64,000 nt of DNA, from NCBI GenBank assembly GCA_946699065.1, contig CAMPDV010000201.1:124001-188000 (forward strand), read 5' to 3'. The stretch's first letter is position 1. Each line of letters begins with the position of its first letter. The notes below the pieces were generated by a model. The model ran no database searches. It saw only the letters and a program-made list of their open reading frames with translations, and had not been told where the DNA came from. The DNA comes from Loxodes magnus. Taxonomy: Eukaryota > Ciliophora > Karyorelictea > Loxodida > Loxodidae. A program made the translations under genes and the position numbers. Below, piece after piece: positions 12,723 to 25,989 of this stretch.

Positions 12723-13655
12723 TCATTATATTTTCTTCCAGTCTGTACTATTTATATCATATTAATATAAAACACTTTCTACATTAAACTAAAAAACACT
12801 ATTTTTACCTAGCATTGGTTGTGTAAAATCACAAAAAATACGATTAGAAGGATTTTTGTTACCTTGCTCTTAAATAGCTTTAAAATCATAAATTTAAGTT
12901 GGTAAATCTCAATTATTTCCATAATGAGAAAATATCTTGTTTTAGGAACATAAATAGATGAATTTAGTCCTCCAATAATTAAATTTTCTTAGCAAGTAAA
13001 TCATTCATTTCTAATAATCTCATATTTTTAAATTTTATTCTGATAAAAATTTTCTTTATTATATCCTCCAAAAGCAAATATCTATTTGTTATATTAATCG
13101 CATCCAAAAAAGTTAACTGAAGTATTTATTGATTCTATTTTAATTAATTTCTTCATTATTTTATCGAAAACTTCGCCTCCTATCACATGTTTTCACTAAC
13201 CAAATTCCATCTCACAACCTGAAATGATGTAAATTAAATTTTTTTGTTAAAATTTGTTTAATGAAAGAATCTTGAAATCACCATTTAATTCTCTTCAGTT
13301 TATTTTGATGAAAGGAATGTAAATCTTTTATTAAAATCACCACCTGAAATCAGCAATTCTTCATCTTTTAACTATTCTATTAAAGTATGACTCCCCTAAG
13401 TTTCCTCAATATTGGTTTCTTATTTTTAGAACTACTTCAGTTGCAATGAATAAGCCATCTTAGTACTCAAAGATTTTAAAATAGTAGAAATTTTTTTTAA
13501 ATATTTAATTATTACTAGATTGGGAAAATCTTCATATTTAGTGACTCCTATGCCAAATTTCTAAACATTTAATTTCCAAGCAGTTATTTCTAGTTCCTTA
13601 GAAGCTTTCTTAGAAATAAAACTTTAACTATACTATCTTCATTAGCACTCTTCAT
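12723..13655 (-). CDS. Kelch-repeat protein 1
   Basis: About 310 residues, beginning MKSANEDSIVKVLFLRKLLR and ending in TGA after DWKKIQ. The N-terminal module (IVKVLFLRKLLRN ... FGIGVTKYEDFPNL) is shared with the kelch genes at 15510 and 25990 and the WD40 gene at 36835. The C-terminal half has kelch blades: INTSVNFFGCDQYNKQ, IFAFGGYNKENFYQ (the FGG signature), IQKYEIIRNEW, then IYDFKAI and LYQYDINSTDWKK. A single base appears to be missing in several A/T runs (AAA near 13565; the T7 run at 13239-13245; one more near 12930). Restoring them lines the protein up with its paralogues. That favours a real gene with assembly indels or a young pseudogene. The tandem of two kelch genes flanks the tRNA. 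Probably a protein-interaction propeller; partner unknown. Confidence 0.7.
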
Positions 13656-14475
13656 TTTATTTATTAAAAAATTACCTTTGAAGCTTAGAATTAACTTTAG
13701 ATATAAATTTTCTGAGTATTTTATAATAGTTATATAGATATATATTTTAGTATAAGAACATGATACTTATTTCTGCTACACCAAGTTATAAAAAATAAAA
13801 GCTTGATCATACTTTAGCCTATCAGGCGTACTATCTAAATTTTTTCTAAAAAAAAAGTCGAAAAATTAATAAGATAGTCCTTCTATTTCGTGTTTAGATA
13901 GTAAGAGTTGAAGAAAGATGAAGACTAATTAAAAGAAATAATAACTATCTTAAAAATAAAAAATCAGATAATTCAAAACTTATGCCTGATATATTTTCGA
14001 AGGCTTTAAAAAACGAAAACATTAATTTTAACTTATTTCTAAAAAATTACCTTAGTTGATATAAATTAAATTGATATTTCTCGATAAAGGAATAAAGAAT
14101 TGTTTCAATTTAAGCCAACTAGCCATTAAAGCCAAGAAAATAAAATTAGCTATGAATATTATATCTTGTAATGATAATATAGCTTTAACACTATGATATT
14201 TCCTAAAAAATAGCTTTTTTATTTTTATAGTATAATTTAATGCTTTAGTTTATATTCTTTTAATTTAAGCTATTAACTAAATGTAGGGAAATTTAGTTAT
14301 TATTTTATCTTTTTTATTTAATTAATTTAACATACTTGCTATAATCTTTTTTCTTTTTTTAATTTATGTTTTTTTGCTTTTAAAAGAGAACTAAAAATCA
14401 CAATTATCTTCAGTATATAAATTTAGAAAAAAAGAGAAAGCAAGGATATAAGTAAAAATCTTTAAGGGTAAAAGT
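13656..14475. other. AT-rich region without recognised gene
   Basis: Region between the divergent kelch gene 1 and a hypothetical ORF. Nothing recognised. Confidence 0.4.
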
Positions 14476-14859
14476 ATGGAATGGGTTTCTAAGATTTGTT
14501 ACTGTGAAAATAAAGAAGAAAAGCTAAAAGAGTTTAGCCTTTAAATTATAAAGCGATCAAATATCTCTTTTTGCATATTCTTCATGTCTAATTGTAAGAT
14601 ATGAATATTAACCTTTAATTGAAAATATTAAGGATATTTTAGAGAAAGTGATACTAATTAACTAAAAGATAATTACATCTTCATAAGGGGATAAAGATAC
14701 CAAACTACTTTAAAAGAATAAGAATTGCAATACTTTCTTAATCAATGTAAGAGTTTAGTTGATGAAATTTAGAATTACTTTAAATATCTAAGATCTAATA
14801 ATTAGATAAGAAACATAAATCTCATATTAAGAAAACTGGAATTTATTAATAGGATTTGA
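14476..14859 (+). CDS. Hypothetical protein, 127 residues
   Basis: Unbroken frame from ATG (MEWVSKICYCENKEEKLKEF) to TGA, exactly 128 codons. I do not recognise a family. UAA/UAG serve as Gln and two internal TGA as Trp. The C-terminal part (LKEQELQYFLNQCKSLVDEI, then YFKYLRSNNQIRNINLI) looks helical and has ordinary amino-acid balance, which is the main argument that it is coding rather than AT-rich noise. If the TGA at 14857 is read through, the frame continues to about 15028. No other support. Confidence 0.35.
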
Positions 14860-15087
14860 AAAGAAAGTAGCTAAATCTCAATTTTAGTAACTAAATTATT
14901 CAGGTAAAATTTATTTTACTTTGATTCATTTATGAAATTATAGAAGCCATACTAAATATTAGTAATCCTAAATAAATTTAAAGTAAGCTTTTAATATCTA
15001 TTTCATCTGAGGATTTAATGATTTGCTTAATAGTCTAATTATTGTTTAAATTTATGTTTTTATAATTAAAAGGAAAAATAATTAAAA

Positions 15088-15160
15088 TGCCGAAACCAGG
15101 GATTGAACCAGGGACCTTTAGATCTTCAGTCTAACGCTCTCCCAACTGAGCTATTTCGGC
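15088..15160 (-). tRNA. tRNA-Phe (anticodon GAA)
   Basis: Complete cloverleaf on the minus strand: acceptor arms GCCGAAA/TTTCGGC, D arm GCTC/GAGC, anticodon arm TTAGA/TCTAA around loop CTGAAGA (anticodon GAA), variable AGGTC, T arm CCTGG/CCTGG-complement with TTCAATC loop, discriminator A at 15088. Internal promoter boxes are intact (TAGCTCAGTTGG and GGTTCAATCCC). T runs just downstream at 15084-15087 and 15074-15078 would serve as the RNA polymerase III terminator. No intron. Confidence 0.97.
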
Positions 15161-15509
15161 TATATTTAATAAATCATACAATCTATTTAAGCTATAAAAC
15201 TATAATAATCACTAATAAGTTTAATTTTCCTTAGATTAGCATAATTCATATAAGTATTTGATGAAGCGTAAAATAACTTTATTACACTATTTAATTTTAA
15301 TGTCTTAGTACTATTAAAGAACCTTAACTACTAGCAAAAAAATGACTATATAAAGTTCTTTATGTAACAATATTAAAACTTTCAGAAATAAAAATAGTTG
15401 GAATATAAAATTTAATAGTTTATATAAAGAATAATAAATCCTTTATTTTTCGAATAATGCTATTAACAATATTTAAAGGCAAGCTTTCTAATTAATAATT
15501 ATTTATAAA

Positions 15510-16456
15510 ATGGAAACTGAAAATGAAAAAAAGTATATTAAGGTTTTATTCTTAAGGAAGCTATTAAGAAACTAAAATTAGTTACGAAGAGAATAAATTT
15601 TCCTAAATTAAGAATAGATGTCACCAAACATGAAATTATTCCTAATTTAACTTCAGTAAAATATTTCAAATTAATAAAAATTATTTCACTATCTTCAAAT
15701 ATCAAGAAAACTTATTCAATGTAGACTAAATAGTTTCGATAACAAGTAATTATCATTGGAAAAAACTAAATTAAATGATACTTTCATAGAATAGATATAA
15801 AATGAGACAATTGCTATATCTGAAGGATTTCAGAATGTAAGATTTACTAGACATACACCAGAAAAAACGAAAAACTATTAGATGAAATTCGCAAGAAGCA
15901 CTCATAAAACAAATTTAATAAAAAGAAACTAATTTATATCATTTCAGGGTCTATTTCTATTGATTAAGAAGAATGAGAACATACAGCAGAATGTGAGGTA
16001 TTTAATATGAGCAAATTAGTTTTGCAGAAATCCAATCCATCTAAATTCCAGTTAATTTTTTGGTAGTAACTAGCATAATAAATAGATTTAATTATTTGGT
16101 GGATACAATTAATAATTAAATCATCGTAAGAATATCTAGAAATACGATATAGGAAAGAATGAATGAAAACTTTGTTAGTTTGAGTTATTTGAAAAAGGAT
16201 TATGCTTCGCAATTTTCGTTCCTCAAATAAAGGGTTTTCTCATATATGCATCATATATGCGAATAAGAAATAATTAGATACCTAAATATTTGTTTTAACT
16301 TCATTGTAAAATATAGTGAAATATATCCGTTTAATTAGAATACCCAATGTGGTTTTAGTAACCAGTTCTAAGTTCAAATTTTGTTTTTAATTCAATTTTT
16401 TTTGATATTAATCTGCATGACTAAGATCTGCGCACTGAGAAGTGGAACTTTATTGA
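15510..16456 (+). CDS. Kelch-repeat protein 2
   Basis: Starts METENEKKYIKVLFLRKLLR, the same N-terminal module as the kelch genes at 12723 and 25990 and the WD40 gene at 36835, followed by IDVTKHEIIPNL. The middle holds KFARSTHKTNLIK and YIISGSISIDQEEWEH. The kelch blades show IQLFGGYNQQLN (FGG), IQKYDIGKNEW and, near the end, HDQDLRTEKWNF, equivalent to YDLKNTKW of kelch 3. The end is set by comparison: the paralogues stop at TGA a few residues after the last Trp. About five apparent single-base losses in short A/T runs (for example TTTT near 15600) break the frame. About 310 residues when aligned to the paralogues. Role unknown beyond a propeller scaffold. Confidence 0.65.
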
Positions 16457-18492
16457 GGAAAGGAGGAAAATTTCTCTGAAATTCTACTTTTTTATATTTT
16501 AATATTTGGATTTAAATTAAAAAAATATTAGAAAAAGTCAATAAACTTTATTTTCATTATTTATCTTAGACTTATACATCTATCTTATACTTTAATTCTC
16601 ATATTTTTGCTAATTTAATTTCTCCAAATTAAGGTTAAACTGCTATTCTTTTTTAATTATTTTATCAAACTTAAAGATTGAATCATGTCTTGTAAATTTT
16701 AGCATGAAATCTATTCTATTTATGAATGATTTTTTTGTTCTTTTGCCATTAAAATAAATAATTCTTCCTTTATTTTTATTATATATCTGTAAAGCTATTT
16801 CATACTAAGCTATTTCAATCTTATTTATTTTATATTTCTTTTAATTATTTCTATTATATTACTCAATGTAGACTCTATTTTATTTTACAATTATTTTTAC
16901 CCAAGAAATTAAAAGAAAAATTATTAGCAAATTCTTAATAAGAGCTCTATTTTATCATCTTTTGAAGCTTAAATTATTGAACAAATAAACTAATTTCTAG
17001 ATTTTAAGTTAAGACTTAGAAATTTATTTAGTATCTTTAGTGTTATATTAGGTTCTTAGTACTTTTACTCTTAAATATCAATTAAGCTTATTATAAAGGT
17101 ATATTACTTTTACTATTGTTCTTTAAATAAAAATTTTCTATTATCATTAAGATATAATTATTAATTCTCATATTCACCTCTACAATAGATAAATGTGCCT
17201 TTTTTAAAGAAAAAGCTCATATTAATCTATTGAATTATTACTATAAAATTGGAATTGAAGCATTATATAATCTCAATAAAATTGAAGTTTAATGTTAGTT
17301 GTGGAATAAATTAGATCTCAAATTTATTTATACTGAAGTTGGATAATTTATCTATCTAATCTAAGATAGATATTAATGCTGCTATGTAATAAAAATGAAT
17401 CCATCCTTGTTTTATGTTTGAGAAGTAAGGATTTTAAATTTAATGGAAAATGATGGATTTTCCTTCCTAATATAATTTCAAAATATACCATAACACTATT
17501 GAAAGCTTGATTGTAATTACCTATATTAAAAACCACAAACACCAACAAGAAAATTGATATCTTAAAAGTACTATGCTTTTCTTTTTGAAACTTGGGATGT
17601 ATTTATATAATCTCTTAAGCAAAATATAGCTATTCATATAACATTATAATTTTAAGCAAGTTATTAATCATCTTTCCTACCTTATCAACTTAAATAAACT
17701 CTTAGCATTAAAATAAATTTTTCGTATATATAATCAATCTCATTTTCAATTAAACTTATATTAATATACCTTATTATACCCCTTTATTGAAAAAATGACT
17801 TAAGCTTGTAAGATTAAATAGTTTAGCACTTCTTAGAGGAAAGGTTAAACAGAGTGTGTGGAGAGAGCGAATTTTGCAAGTTGTTATATTGGAGTATATT
17901 ATTAAGAATTAGCATTATAATTCTTTGTGATTAGAGCTTGACTCATATTCAACTATTTGTGCTATTTAAGCACTAGAAAAACATATATATTAAGCTTAAA
18001 AAATTTTAAGGTTTGAATTGTGAAAATTATATTAGCAGTGGAAGCTAGAGCTATACTTTAGATGGCAAGTTAAAAATGAAGAAATATCGAAGTGAGGAAG
18101 ATTAGATAAAGAAGACTTAAATTTAATTAAAAAGTTAATTTACATTTCAAATTAAATAAATGCATCTATTTCTATTAAACTGGTATAAAGAGTAGATAAT
18201 ACTGTTAATATTTAGTATCATTTAACTGTTTTTATTTATAAAAATTCTTAAATCTTTCCATAAACGGTATTCATGCTCATTTATCTTAATTAAATGGTCA
18301 TAGAAAAGTTTATAAAAGTGATCTAAATAATTAGATGCAGATAGCTTTAACATATTAGAGTATGTATAAATTTTTATACTATATACATTTAATTAGCATA
18401 TGATAAAGATAAGGTATGTAAATAATAAATAGGAGATTAAACCTTTTAAGAATTGTAAATAAAGTTTAAGTAAATAAAGTTCCTTATCTTTT
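16457..18492. other. AT-rich region without recognised gene
   Basis: Spacer between kelch gene 2 and the VWA gene. A minus-strand frame at 17348-17548 (starting MLVFVVFNIGNYNQ) is open even under the standard code, but I find no family or paralogue for it. Nothing else seen. Confidence 0.4.
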
Positions 18493-20133
18493 TCATTCTA
18501 AATCAGGAAAATCTTCTTCATTAGTTTCTAAGGGAATTTAGCTTACAACTGGATTTAAACAGATCATTTATTACTTTGTTGATTGCTTTAATTTACTAAC
18601 TTCCACTACAACTTTGTCTTTATCAGTCTATTAAACATTTTTTATAAACCCATTCATTTCTTCTTCAAATTGCTTCACTACTTGTTTCTGTTGCACTTTT
18701 TTACTGTAATGTTGCATAAATTCTATTCCCTACTAAATCTCCTATTAAGCTTGCTAAATTTATCCTTTTTGAACTGCTTCAGATGCTTTATTCTTTACAC
18801 ATATCTTTACTACTTCACAGTTCACATTTACTTCTTCTTCCTTGAAAGTAGCCTTTTAAATATGATTTTTTACTACTAAGTATTTCTTTTTTGTCTCAGT
18901 ATCAACATACTCGAATTAGACTTAGAAGACTACTTCTTTCTAATCTTTATTTAGCATTTTTCCTTAACCTGACTCTACAAAATTTACCTATTAGTATTAT
19001 TAGCCCCATTATTATTAAGTATTAAATTCAAAAGAGATTAATGAACCTTCATAAACATCATCCACTTACCAACTCATAGAATTTTTTTGACTAGATCCAA
19101 ATTGAAAGTTCTCAGTTAAACTACAATATACTTTAGCACTTTCAGCTCACATTTAATTTTCTAGGATTTTTTCTACATTTTCTGTGAATTCTTAAGCCTT
19201 TATTTTATTTAACTATCCTACTTATTCTTAAGTTTCACTTCCTTCACTATTTTATGTGACTTTTTCAGTTAGCACTCTTAAGTTCTCTAAATCACAATTG
19301 GAATCTCCGAAACCTAGAACTGATATATCAACATGCTTTTACTTCGCTATTTCGGAACATTGCTTATAAAACGCCGGTCCGCTTAAACCTACATTTGCCA
19401 ATCCATCAGTTACTAATACTATTTTAGATCCTAAATGTCCTTCACCTGCCATTTAAATAGCTAAAAAAAGAGCAGGACCTAATGCAGTTGATCCACCTGC
19501 TCTAATTTAATCTACTTTATCAAGTAGTATTTATCCACTTTCTTTGATTGGCAGCTAGATATACTCTCTCAAATTATTTTGATAATAGTTTATTATTTAT
19601 TATTAACTACTATCGCCTGAAAAAGAGAATACATTGAGATGGCCATCTCCATAAATTCGAATATTCTCATCAAAAAGTATTAATCCTACTTTATAGGTAG
19701 GACTATTCGTTATTAAGTTATTTATAACGGTTTTTAATTATTTCTTCAATTCTTCTAAGTGAGAGTACATTGAGCCTGAAATATCTATAACAAATATAAT
19801 ATAACTATCCTTGGTTTGATTAGGTCTGCTTTAATCTTCTAGCTCAATTTTATATTCTAAAGGAATTTGTTCTAATTCTACTTTTAGGTTAGTTATATCA
19901 TTTTCATACTTACAGGATTCGCATATCCATATCTTATTACCTTATCTTATACTTATATTACTGTTTCTATTAAGAGTTCTAGGACAATTGTTACACTTAA
20001 TGAAACAATTTTAATTTTTTACTTGAGGCTAATTAGCTAAATCCTGAATATTAAGCACTCCGAAATTATTAGCCTTTTAACTCGTTAAATCATTGCACAT
20101 GCTCAAAATTGTTTTATCCTTTGCTAAATACAT
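18493..20133 (-). CDS. Sec23/24-type zinc finger and von Willebrand factor A domain protein
   Basis: Intact, intronless, 546 residues plus TGA. Residues 47, 50, 71 and 74 form a Cys-x2-Cys ... Cys-x2-Cys finger (CNNCPRT ... WICESCKY) like the zinc finger at the start of the Sec23/Sec24 core. A VWA domain follows with a complete MIDAS site: DISGS at 117-121, RAGGSTALGPAL, then KIVLVTDGLANVG, and ISVLGFGDSNCDLENL. A beta-rich segment follows, then a Gln/Lys coiled region (QQAQQEIQQGIEFMQH). The pairing of a Sec23-like finger with a metal-binding VWA resembles Sec23/24 trunk architecture. But the gelsolin-like end is not evident, and Sec23/24 usually lack a full MIDAS, so it may belong to a ciliate VWA family rather than to the COPII coat. 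Gln is UAA/UAG throughout; one internal TGA reads as Trp (QMWAES). The gene shows no frameshift, unlike most neighbours. Confidence 0.85.
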
Positions 20134-21039
20134 ATTATACTTATCATAAAAAAAAGCTTAAATACTGTAATGACAATAAAAAAAATGGCTTTACAAAAGA
20201 AATTATTATATATTTTCTTAATTACTTTATAATGATTAAGATTCTTTTATAAACTTAGCTTTTAGAACTATCATTAAAAACTATTCACTTGAAAAATGTA
20301 TTATAATCTCAAGTTAACCTCACTAAAATCTTAATTTATTCTAAAATAAATAAATTTCATTCTTCATTACTTTATGCTTGAACTTTTATATTATATTAAA
20401 TAGAATAATTTATTATCATTTTTCATTTATTTTAAGGTAAGAAAATTTCGTAATTGAAAATATTTTTTATTGGTAAAACCTTTAATAAGTATACTTTGCT
20501 ATCTCATCTTACTAAAATGAGCCTTTTTATATGATTTCTTCATATTGCTAAGTAGCTTTATAAAGACTTCTTTATTTAATTTCTTCTTATACTATGATCA
20601 TTCAAGTTAAATTTTAAAATTGCATTAGTTTGTCTTTTATTATTTATTCATGCTTGTACTAAGAAAATGTCAACATTATAAAAAGTTTTATTTTTCACTA
20701 TATACTCTCACAGAATTCAAAATAAAATGCTAAATAATGAGATTAAGATAGAAATGTTCATTTATGATATAAAAAGCAAATGCTTAATTAATTATTTACT
20801 TACAAGTAGTTTGAAGATTTATCTTTCACACTTCAAAATCAAATAAAACCAAGTTCCCTTCATTGTTTATATTTATTTACGTCTTTTTTCTTTTGTTCTG
20901 GTTCTGTTAAATTAAATATATGAAAGAAAATTGATAATAAGATCTTTTAAAATTTACCATATTCTTTAATAAAAAGTTTCTAAGTGTATTAAAGATAGAG
21001 TTTAGTTGAAATAAAAAGCTTTCACGCCGAACAATAACC
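20134..21039. other. AT-rich region without recognised gene
   Basis: Upstream of the VWA gene and downstream of the hypothetical gene on the same strand. Nothing recognised. Confidence 0.4.
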
Positions 21040-23480
21040 TCATTAGCTTATTTTCTCAATTATATCTATAGCTGTAACATTCCACTTATATAATATCAAT
21101 ATATTGATTTGTTGGTAATTTTAACCTGCTAATTTACTTTCAAATTATTGCTATTGCATTGAAAGTACTTAGCTTTAGTTTTCTATTATTAGTCTTTCTT
21201 GTTGATTTTATCCTTCTTACTGAATCTAGGCCTGCTATAATTAAGTTTTCTAGGTTTGACTACATAATACCTAATCTTTTTCAGTTGAAGGTTAGTTTTG
21301 CTAGCTTTAAATATCTTGATTTTGAAGTATTGAAGTTTCTTATTCCATCAAGTCATTCTATAGCTTATCTTCACTCTGCTATTTCAACTATTCAATTCCC
21401 AACTAAGACTTTACTTAACTCTCTTTGCTATCTCTAGAAAATCCTGCATTGCTGTTTCATTTCTCTTCTTCATTTTTCTTTTCTTCCTTCTAGGCCTCTT
21501 ATAAAATTGACCTAGCTAGGTTAGTATATTTTTATACATTTCAAAAATTCTAGCTTCTTTGATATCCTTCTGATATGATTATTTGTTTATAAAAATGATT
21601 ATATTCAAAAAGTATTATGTTTTTGCTCTATAAAATTAAGAGTTTTTAGAGTCGAAGCTTCTTTTTACCTAAATATTAAAAATTAATTGCTTAGGTTGAA
21701 ATTGAAAGCTTCTGTCTAACTGTAGCAGACTTCATTCGTAAATTTCCTTTTCATTTGATATTCCTAACTAAGTTATTATAATATAAGTGAAGCATGCAGC
21801 TAATATATTAATGTAAAACTTACTTCTTAGAATTGTTTTCAATCTAAAGATCATTTGATATCTCCTGAGTCTTCTTCTTTAGATAATTTAAGTCAGCTAA
21901 AATATTTTTAAGATAGCAAAACTTGCTTTTTTTATTTTAATTTTGGATAAATATTCTAATCCCATTTTATCTATTTATGCCTATTAAGACTTTAAATTAT
22001 TATCCATTTATTATTAGATTAACTAATTTTTAAGAGGTATAAATAAAATTTTAACTGAGTATATTCAATTTTTCTATCTAACTTAAAAATTTTAATTGTA
22101 AAGATTAAAAGTCTATCATATCCTCTTATCAGTTACAACTAATAAGTATCAAATTCTTATTTATTTAAATTTTAATTTCATGAATCTCATTTGAAACTAG
22201 AGATACTGAATAAACTATTAAGATAATCTAATAGCAATTATATCTTTAATCCGACAATGATAAGCAATACTTATTAATTGTTCTTAAGCTTAGACTAAAA
22301 TATTTACTTTTTCTACCTTAATCATTTTATTTTCTCCTAAGCATTCTAAAACTATTTTATCTTCGTACGGATGCAAATCAATTAAATACTTTAATGGCTA
22401 CTTTAAGCTACTGTTGTCACTAATATCGTTATTTAAAGTTTTGATTTATACTAAAAAACTGGTTTATTGATACTTGGAACTGTTTTTTCCTTTTATCTAC
22501 TCAACCTCTCTTTTATTCAAACCCTTACTATAATTTATATTAACCCTTCTATATTTCTCCTTTTATAATGCCAATCATATTTTAGGCTTAGCAATTAATT
22601 ACTATTTTACTGTTCACAATTCTTTTTCTTCGAGAGTAATCTTTAGATCAGAATGTTTAATCTAAATATTTCTTTAGAGCTTGTAAATCAAAATATTTTA
22701 CAAAAGTCAAATTTTTCTATTTTCTTAATCAAACTCTTCATCTCATATAGTGTAATCACATGGAAGATTATCAGTTAAATTTCGTTTCACTATTTTAAGA
22801 TAAATTAAATCTGCTTGTATAGCAAGAAAATTTGATTCTTGGTGTTTCAATTTTATTCATTGAAGAATTAAACTTTTTTCTATACATATAAAAAGAGCTT
22901 TCTAATGCTTTGAAAGTGACTAGCAAGGGAGTAAAGTTCTTACTACTTATTTTTTGAGCTAAATTTCCTAATTAATAAGATGTAGATGGTAATAAAGCAC
23001 TTAAAAGAAAGACAAAGTTAAAAAGGCTAGTTATTTGCAACTTAGCAACAGATTCCAGTATAGTTTGTATATCTTCCTCATCAATCAAAGACCTTAGGTA
23101 GGAATGGTAGCACAGATTTGATTAAGGTAAGAGTTAAAACTGAATAGTGATACTTATGTTTTACTAATAAATAAACAAACACTAAACTAACTAAAATTCT
23201 TAAAAGATCAACCAATTAAAAAGAGACTCTCTCAGCTATTCTCAATTTTAAATCTCCAAACCTGTCTTTAAATTCTGATTTCCTTTTATTAATTTTTATA
23301 AAATAAGGAAAGCTCTTAAGTACTAATACATATGAAGTGAAATTAGTATTAATAAATAGATTTTTCTTTAGATCTTATTAAAGTATAAACGATATTTAGT
23401 AATGAAAGAAAAGATCTATATTTAAGAATTAATATACCTTAGATGATTCAAACTAATATTCGCAAAACTATGAAATGATG
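21040..23480 (-). CDS. Hypothetical protein with membrane segment and Gln-rich C-terminus (frame broken)
   Basis: A long minus-strand region in which successive frames give protein-like sequence. A hydrophobic segment near 23190-23250 (ILVSLVFVYLLV) is followed by SLIDEEDIQTILESVAKLQI and LLVTFKALESSFYMYRKKFN (about 22880-23080). Then come LKYLIDLHPYEDKIVLECLG and VNILVQAQEQLISIAYHC (about 22250-22400). A Gln/Glu-rich tail (about 21090-21480; LGIEQLKQQSEDKLQNDLME) ends in DIIEKIS-Gln-TGA. The pieces lie in different frames, so there are several indels or short introns that I cannot define. The 5' end is uncertain and could lie as far up as 24400. I do not recognise the family. Evidence for coding is amino-acid balance only. 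Confidence 0.4.
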
Positions 23481-24779
23481 TTCAGTATTAAATGAATGCT
23501 TTATAAGCTTTGCAAGTCTGTAATAATGGGTGTAGATATTTGTATCTTATTCAGAACTAAATTAGTGAACTGGAAAAGTCTGTAATTAACTTGCATATAT
23601 CATAATTAGTATAAACTAGATGTAATCTGATTCTATAATAGGTATATTCACTATATTTCTTTCCTTCATAATCACATAATGAGAATATAAATCTCTTATT
23701 CATTTTATTTTAAATAAGATATATCCTCTATTTTTACCCTTATAGCTATATCAGACAATAGCTAAAGATAATTCAAGATAAATAGCAAGGATAGCCTTTA
23801 TCTTTGAAGCGGCAAAAATGCAAAAATAATAAGAAGCAATTTTTATGATTAATTAGCTTAAAAGGAAGATTAAGGAGTATGATAAGGTATATAAAGCTCT
23901 TTAAAGCTGGAATTTTAAAAGTATAGAAATGCAAATTTCTTTTTTCTATTTAAAAGCGAAACTTAGAACTTAATCAAATGTAGAAATCATAAATCTTCTC
24001 TGCTTTTAAGTTAGTAAGGTGTTATTAATAGAGTTAAGCAAAGTTGAGTATAATAATAATTTCTAATTTAAGTGATCTTTTCAGAAGCATTTATGAATCT
24101 AAAACTGGATTTATTAATATGTAGAATCAGTAATAATGAAATTAAGAAGCTTTATGAGGAAGGAAATAGTTATTAGATGAATTAAAAATAAACTAACTTA
24201 TCTAAACTTTCATTGCAACGAACCATTTATAGTTAATTTTATCCTTTAAAACATTCAAATTTTTATTAGACACAATTTATTAAACAAGTTCAGAGGCTTA
24301 AATGCAGTTTCTTTATTTATTAAAGTTTTAAGATAAAAATAGAAATTGGTATAACCATTCAAAGTTTAAGCATATTACTTAAAGGAAGCTTTAAATATTA
24401 ATTAAGTGATGAAAATATAACTAAAAAATCAAATAAAAGACTAAAATAGAACAGCATGATAGAATGAAAAAATTTTTGAAACTTTACACGATATGTTGAT
24501 TACACTGAACTGAAAGATATTTATTTTTCCATTTTATTTTTATTATTCTCATATTATTCATATTTATTGTAGCTTACATTTGCTATTTTAATTTATTTAG
24601 TTATAGGTTAGTGTTTCTTACACTCATACTAATAAAATAAAAAGGGTAATTTTATTGTAGTTGTATGATATATTTGTAGTTATAAATTTAAAAGTGAAGC
24701 GAAATTTTTATAACTTATTTAACTCTTCTAAATAGAAAGTTAAAAATGAGACAATTATCAATGTTAAATTAATTTAATC
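23481..24779. other. Unassigned region, possibly 5' part of the preceding hypothetical gene
   Basis: Minus-strand translation is rich in F, L, I and K and could continue the hypothetical gene at 21040, but no motif sets it apart from noise. No other feature. Confidence 0.3.
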
Positions 24780-25182
24780 TCAGGAATCATTAGTTCTAAG
24801 GTTACTATCCTAGGAATAAATTTTATTTATTTGATTTTCATATTTAGAAACACATTCTTATGTAGCTCTTTTGGTATCTGTCATTGGAATAGATATATAA
24901 GGAAAAACTTTCTAAAATACTCAGAAGGTTGAATTTCCAATTAAAATTCTATAAAAAACTGCTCTTCTCGTTTACCCACATAATTTGCTCAAACTTTCCA
25001 GTCTAAAGTCATAACAATAGCAAGACTGGAATGACTAGACTACTATAAATGAACAAGTTTTTCCAATATTCCTTAATAAATTTCTAGTCTATTAGATGAG
25101 ACACATCAAGCTCTAATTTTTTATTTAAATAAGTATTGCAGAATCGTTATTATAGCTTCTTATCATATGCCTTACTTTCCAT
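24780..25182 (-). CDS. Small two-span hypothetical protein (paralogue of 38558-38949)
   Basis: About 134 residues, starting MESKAYDKKLQQRFCNTYLN and ending in TGA after NKIYSQDSNLRTNDS. Two hydrophobic stretches (about residues 45-65 and 85-105) suggest two membrane spans. It aligns along its length with the + strand sequence at 38558-38949: ELDVSHLIDQKFI versus ELDATYIIDQKFI, LYIYSNDRYQKSYIRMC versus LYIYFNDRYVKSYIRMC, NKIYSQD versus NKLYSQD. The region between the two spans needs two compensating indels to match. Family not recognised. Conservation between the two copies is the evidence that it is a gene. Confidence 0.5.
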
Positions 25183-25989
25183 TTTAGTATAAAATAAAAC
25201 TATTTAACTATATAAGAACAATATAACTAAAAGAAGCTACTTATCTATCCTTCATTTCACTATTAATCATTTATAGAGATATACATTCTATTTTAGTAAT
25301 ATTTCATCCATAATCTAGTCTAAATTTAAATATTCTACTAGACTAAAATAATTTAGGTCCTTTAATTTAATAAAGCATCTTAACCTGATTCTTATGAATA
25401 GAATAATAATGTTTTATGCATATGAAAAGCATGAAGAATATTAACTTAATTAGCACATAATCCTAGCTTACTATTAAGAAAATAATTACGAACTTAAAGC
25501 TAATTAATCAATTTTTTCTATTTAAATTTTTAAATTTTATTAGAATATTCATCAACATATAGATCTAGAACCCACTAAGACACAAACTGAAATTAATTTA
25601 ATAAAGAGTTTATATAAGCAGGCTATTTGCTTTAGGAGTGATTAAGTTTCCTTTAAATCCCAAAGAGTTAAATTAATTTATTTTAAATAAAAGTAATTCT
25701 AGAATTACCTATATCAGTATGCAACTTCATGTTCTTATATTTTAAAGCAACCAAATTATTATAATACAGCTCTTTAAAGACCTTTAAAAGTATTACCATC
25801 TTTTTTTCCTCAAATGTAGTGATTGCAAATAAATAAGCAAACATAAGACTTAAAAATCTAGTATACTTATAGGATGAAATAATAATAGCAAGGGTAGTTT
25901 AGATTGAAATAAGCTGAAATACTTAGATAAATAAAAGGCTTATTCTTAGTTCAATTATGAACTAATAGTTTAATTATTTATTTCTATAA
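25183..25989. other. AT-rich region without recognised gene
   Basis: Spacer between divergent genes (small paralogue on minus, kelch 3 on plus). Nothing recognised. Confidence 0.4.

Noticed and set aside
17348-17548. Minus-strand frame MLVFVVFNIGNYNQ open under the standard code
   Set aside because: No recognisable family and no continuation on either side; kept only as a remark.
18670-18879. Plus-strand frame opposite the VWA gene
   Set aside because: Shadow of the minus-strand VWA gene.
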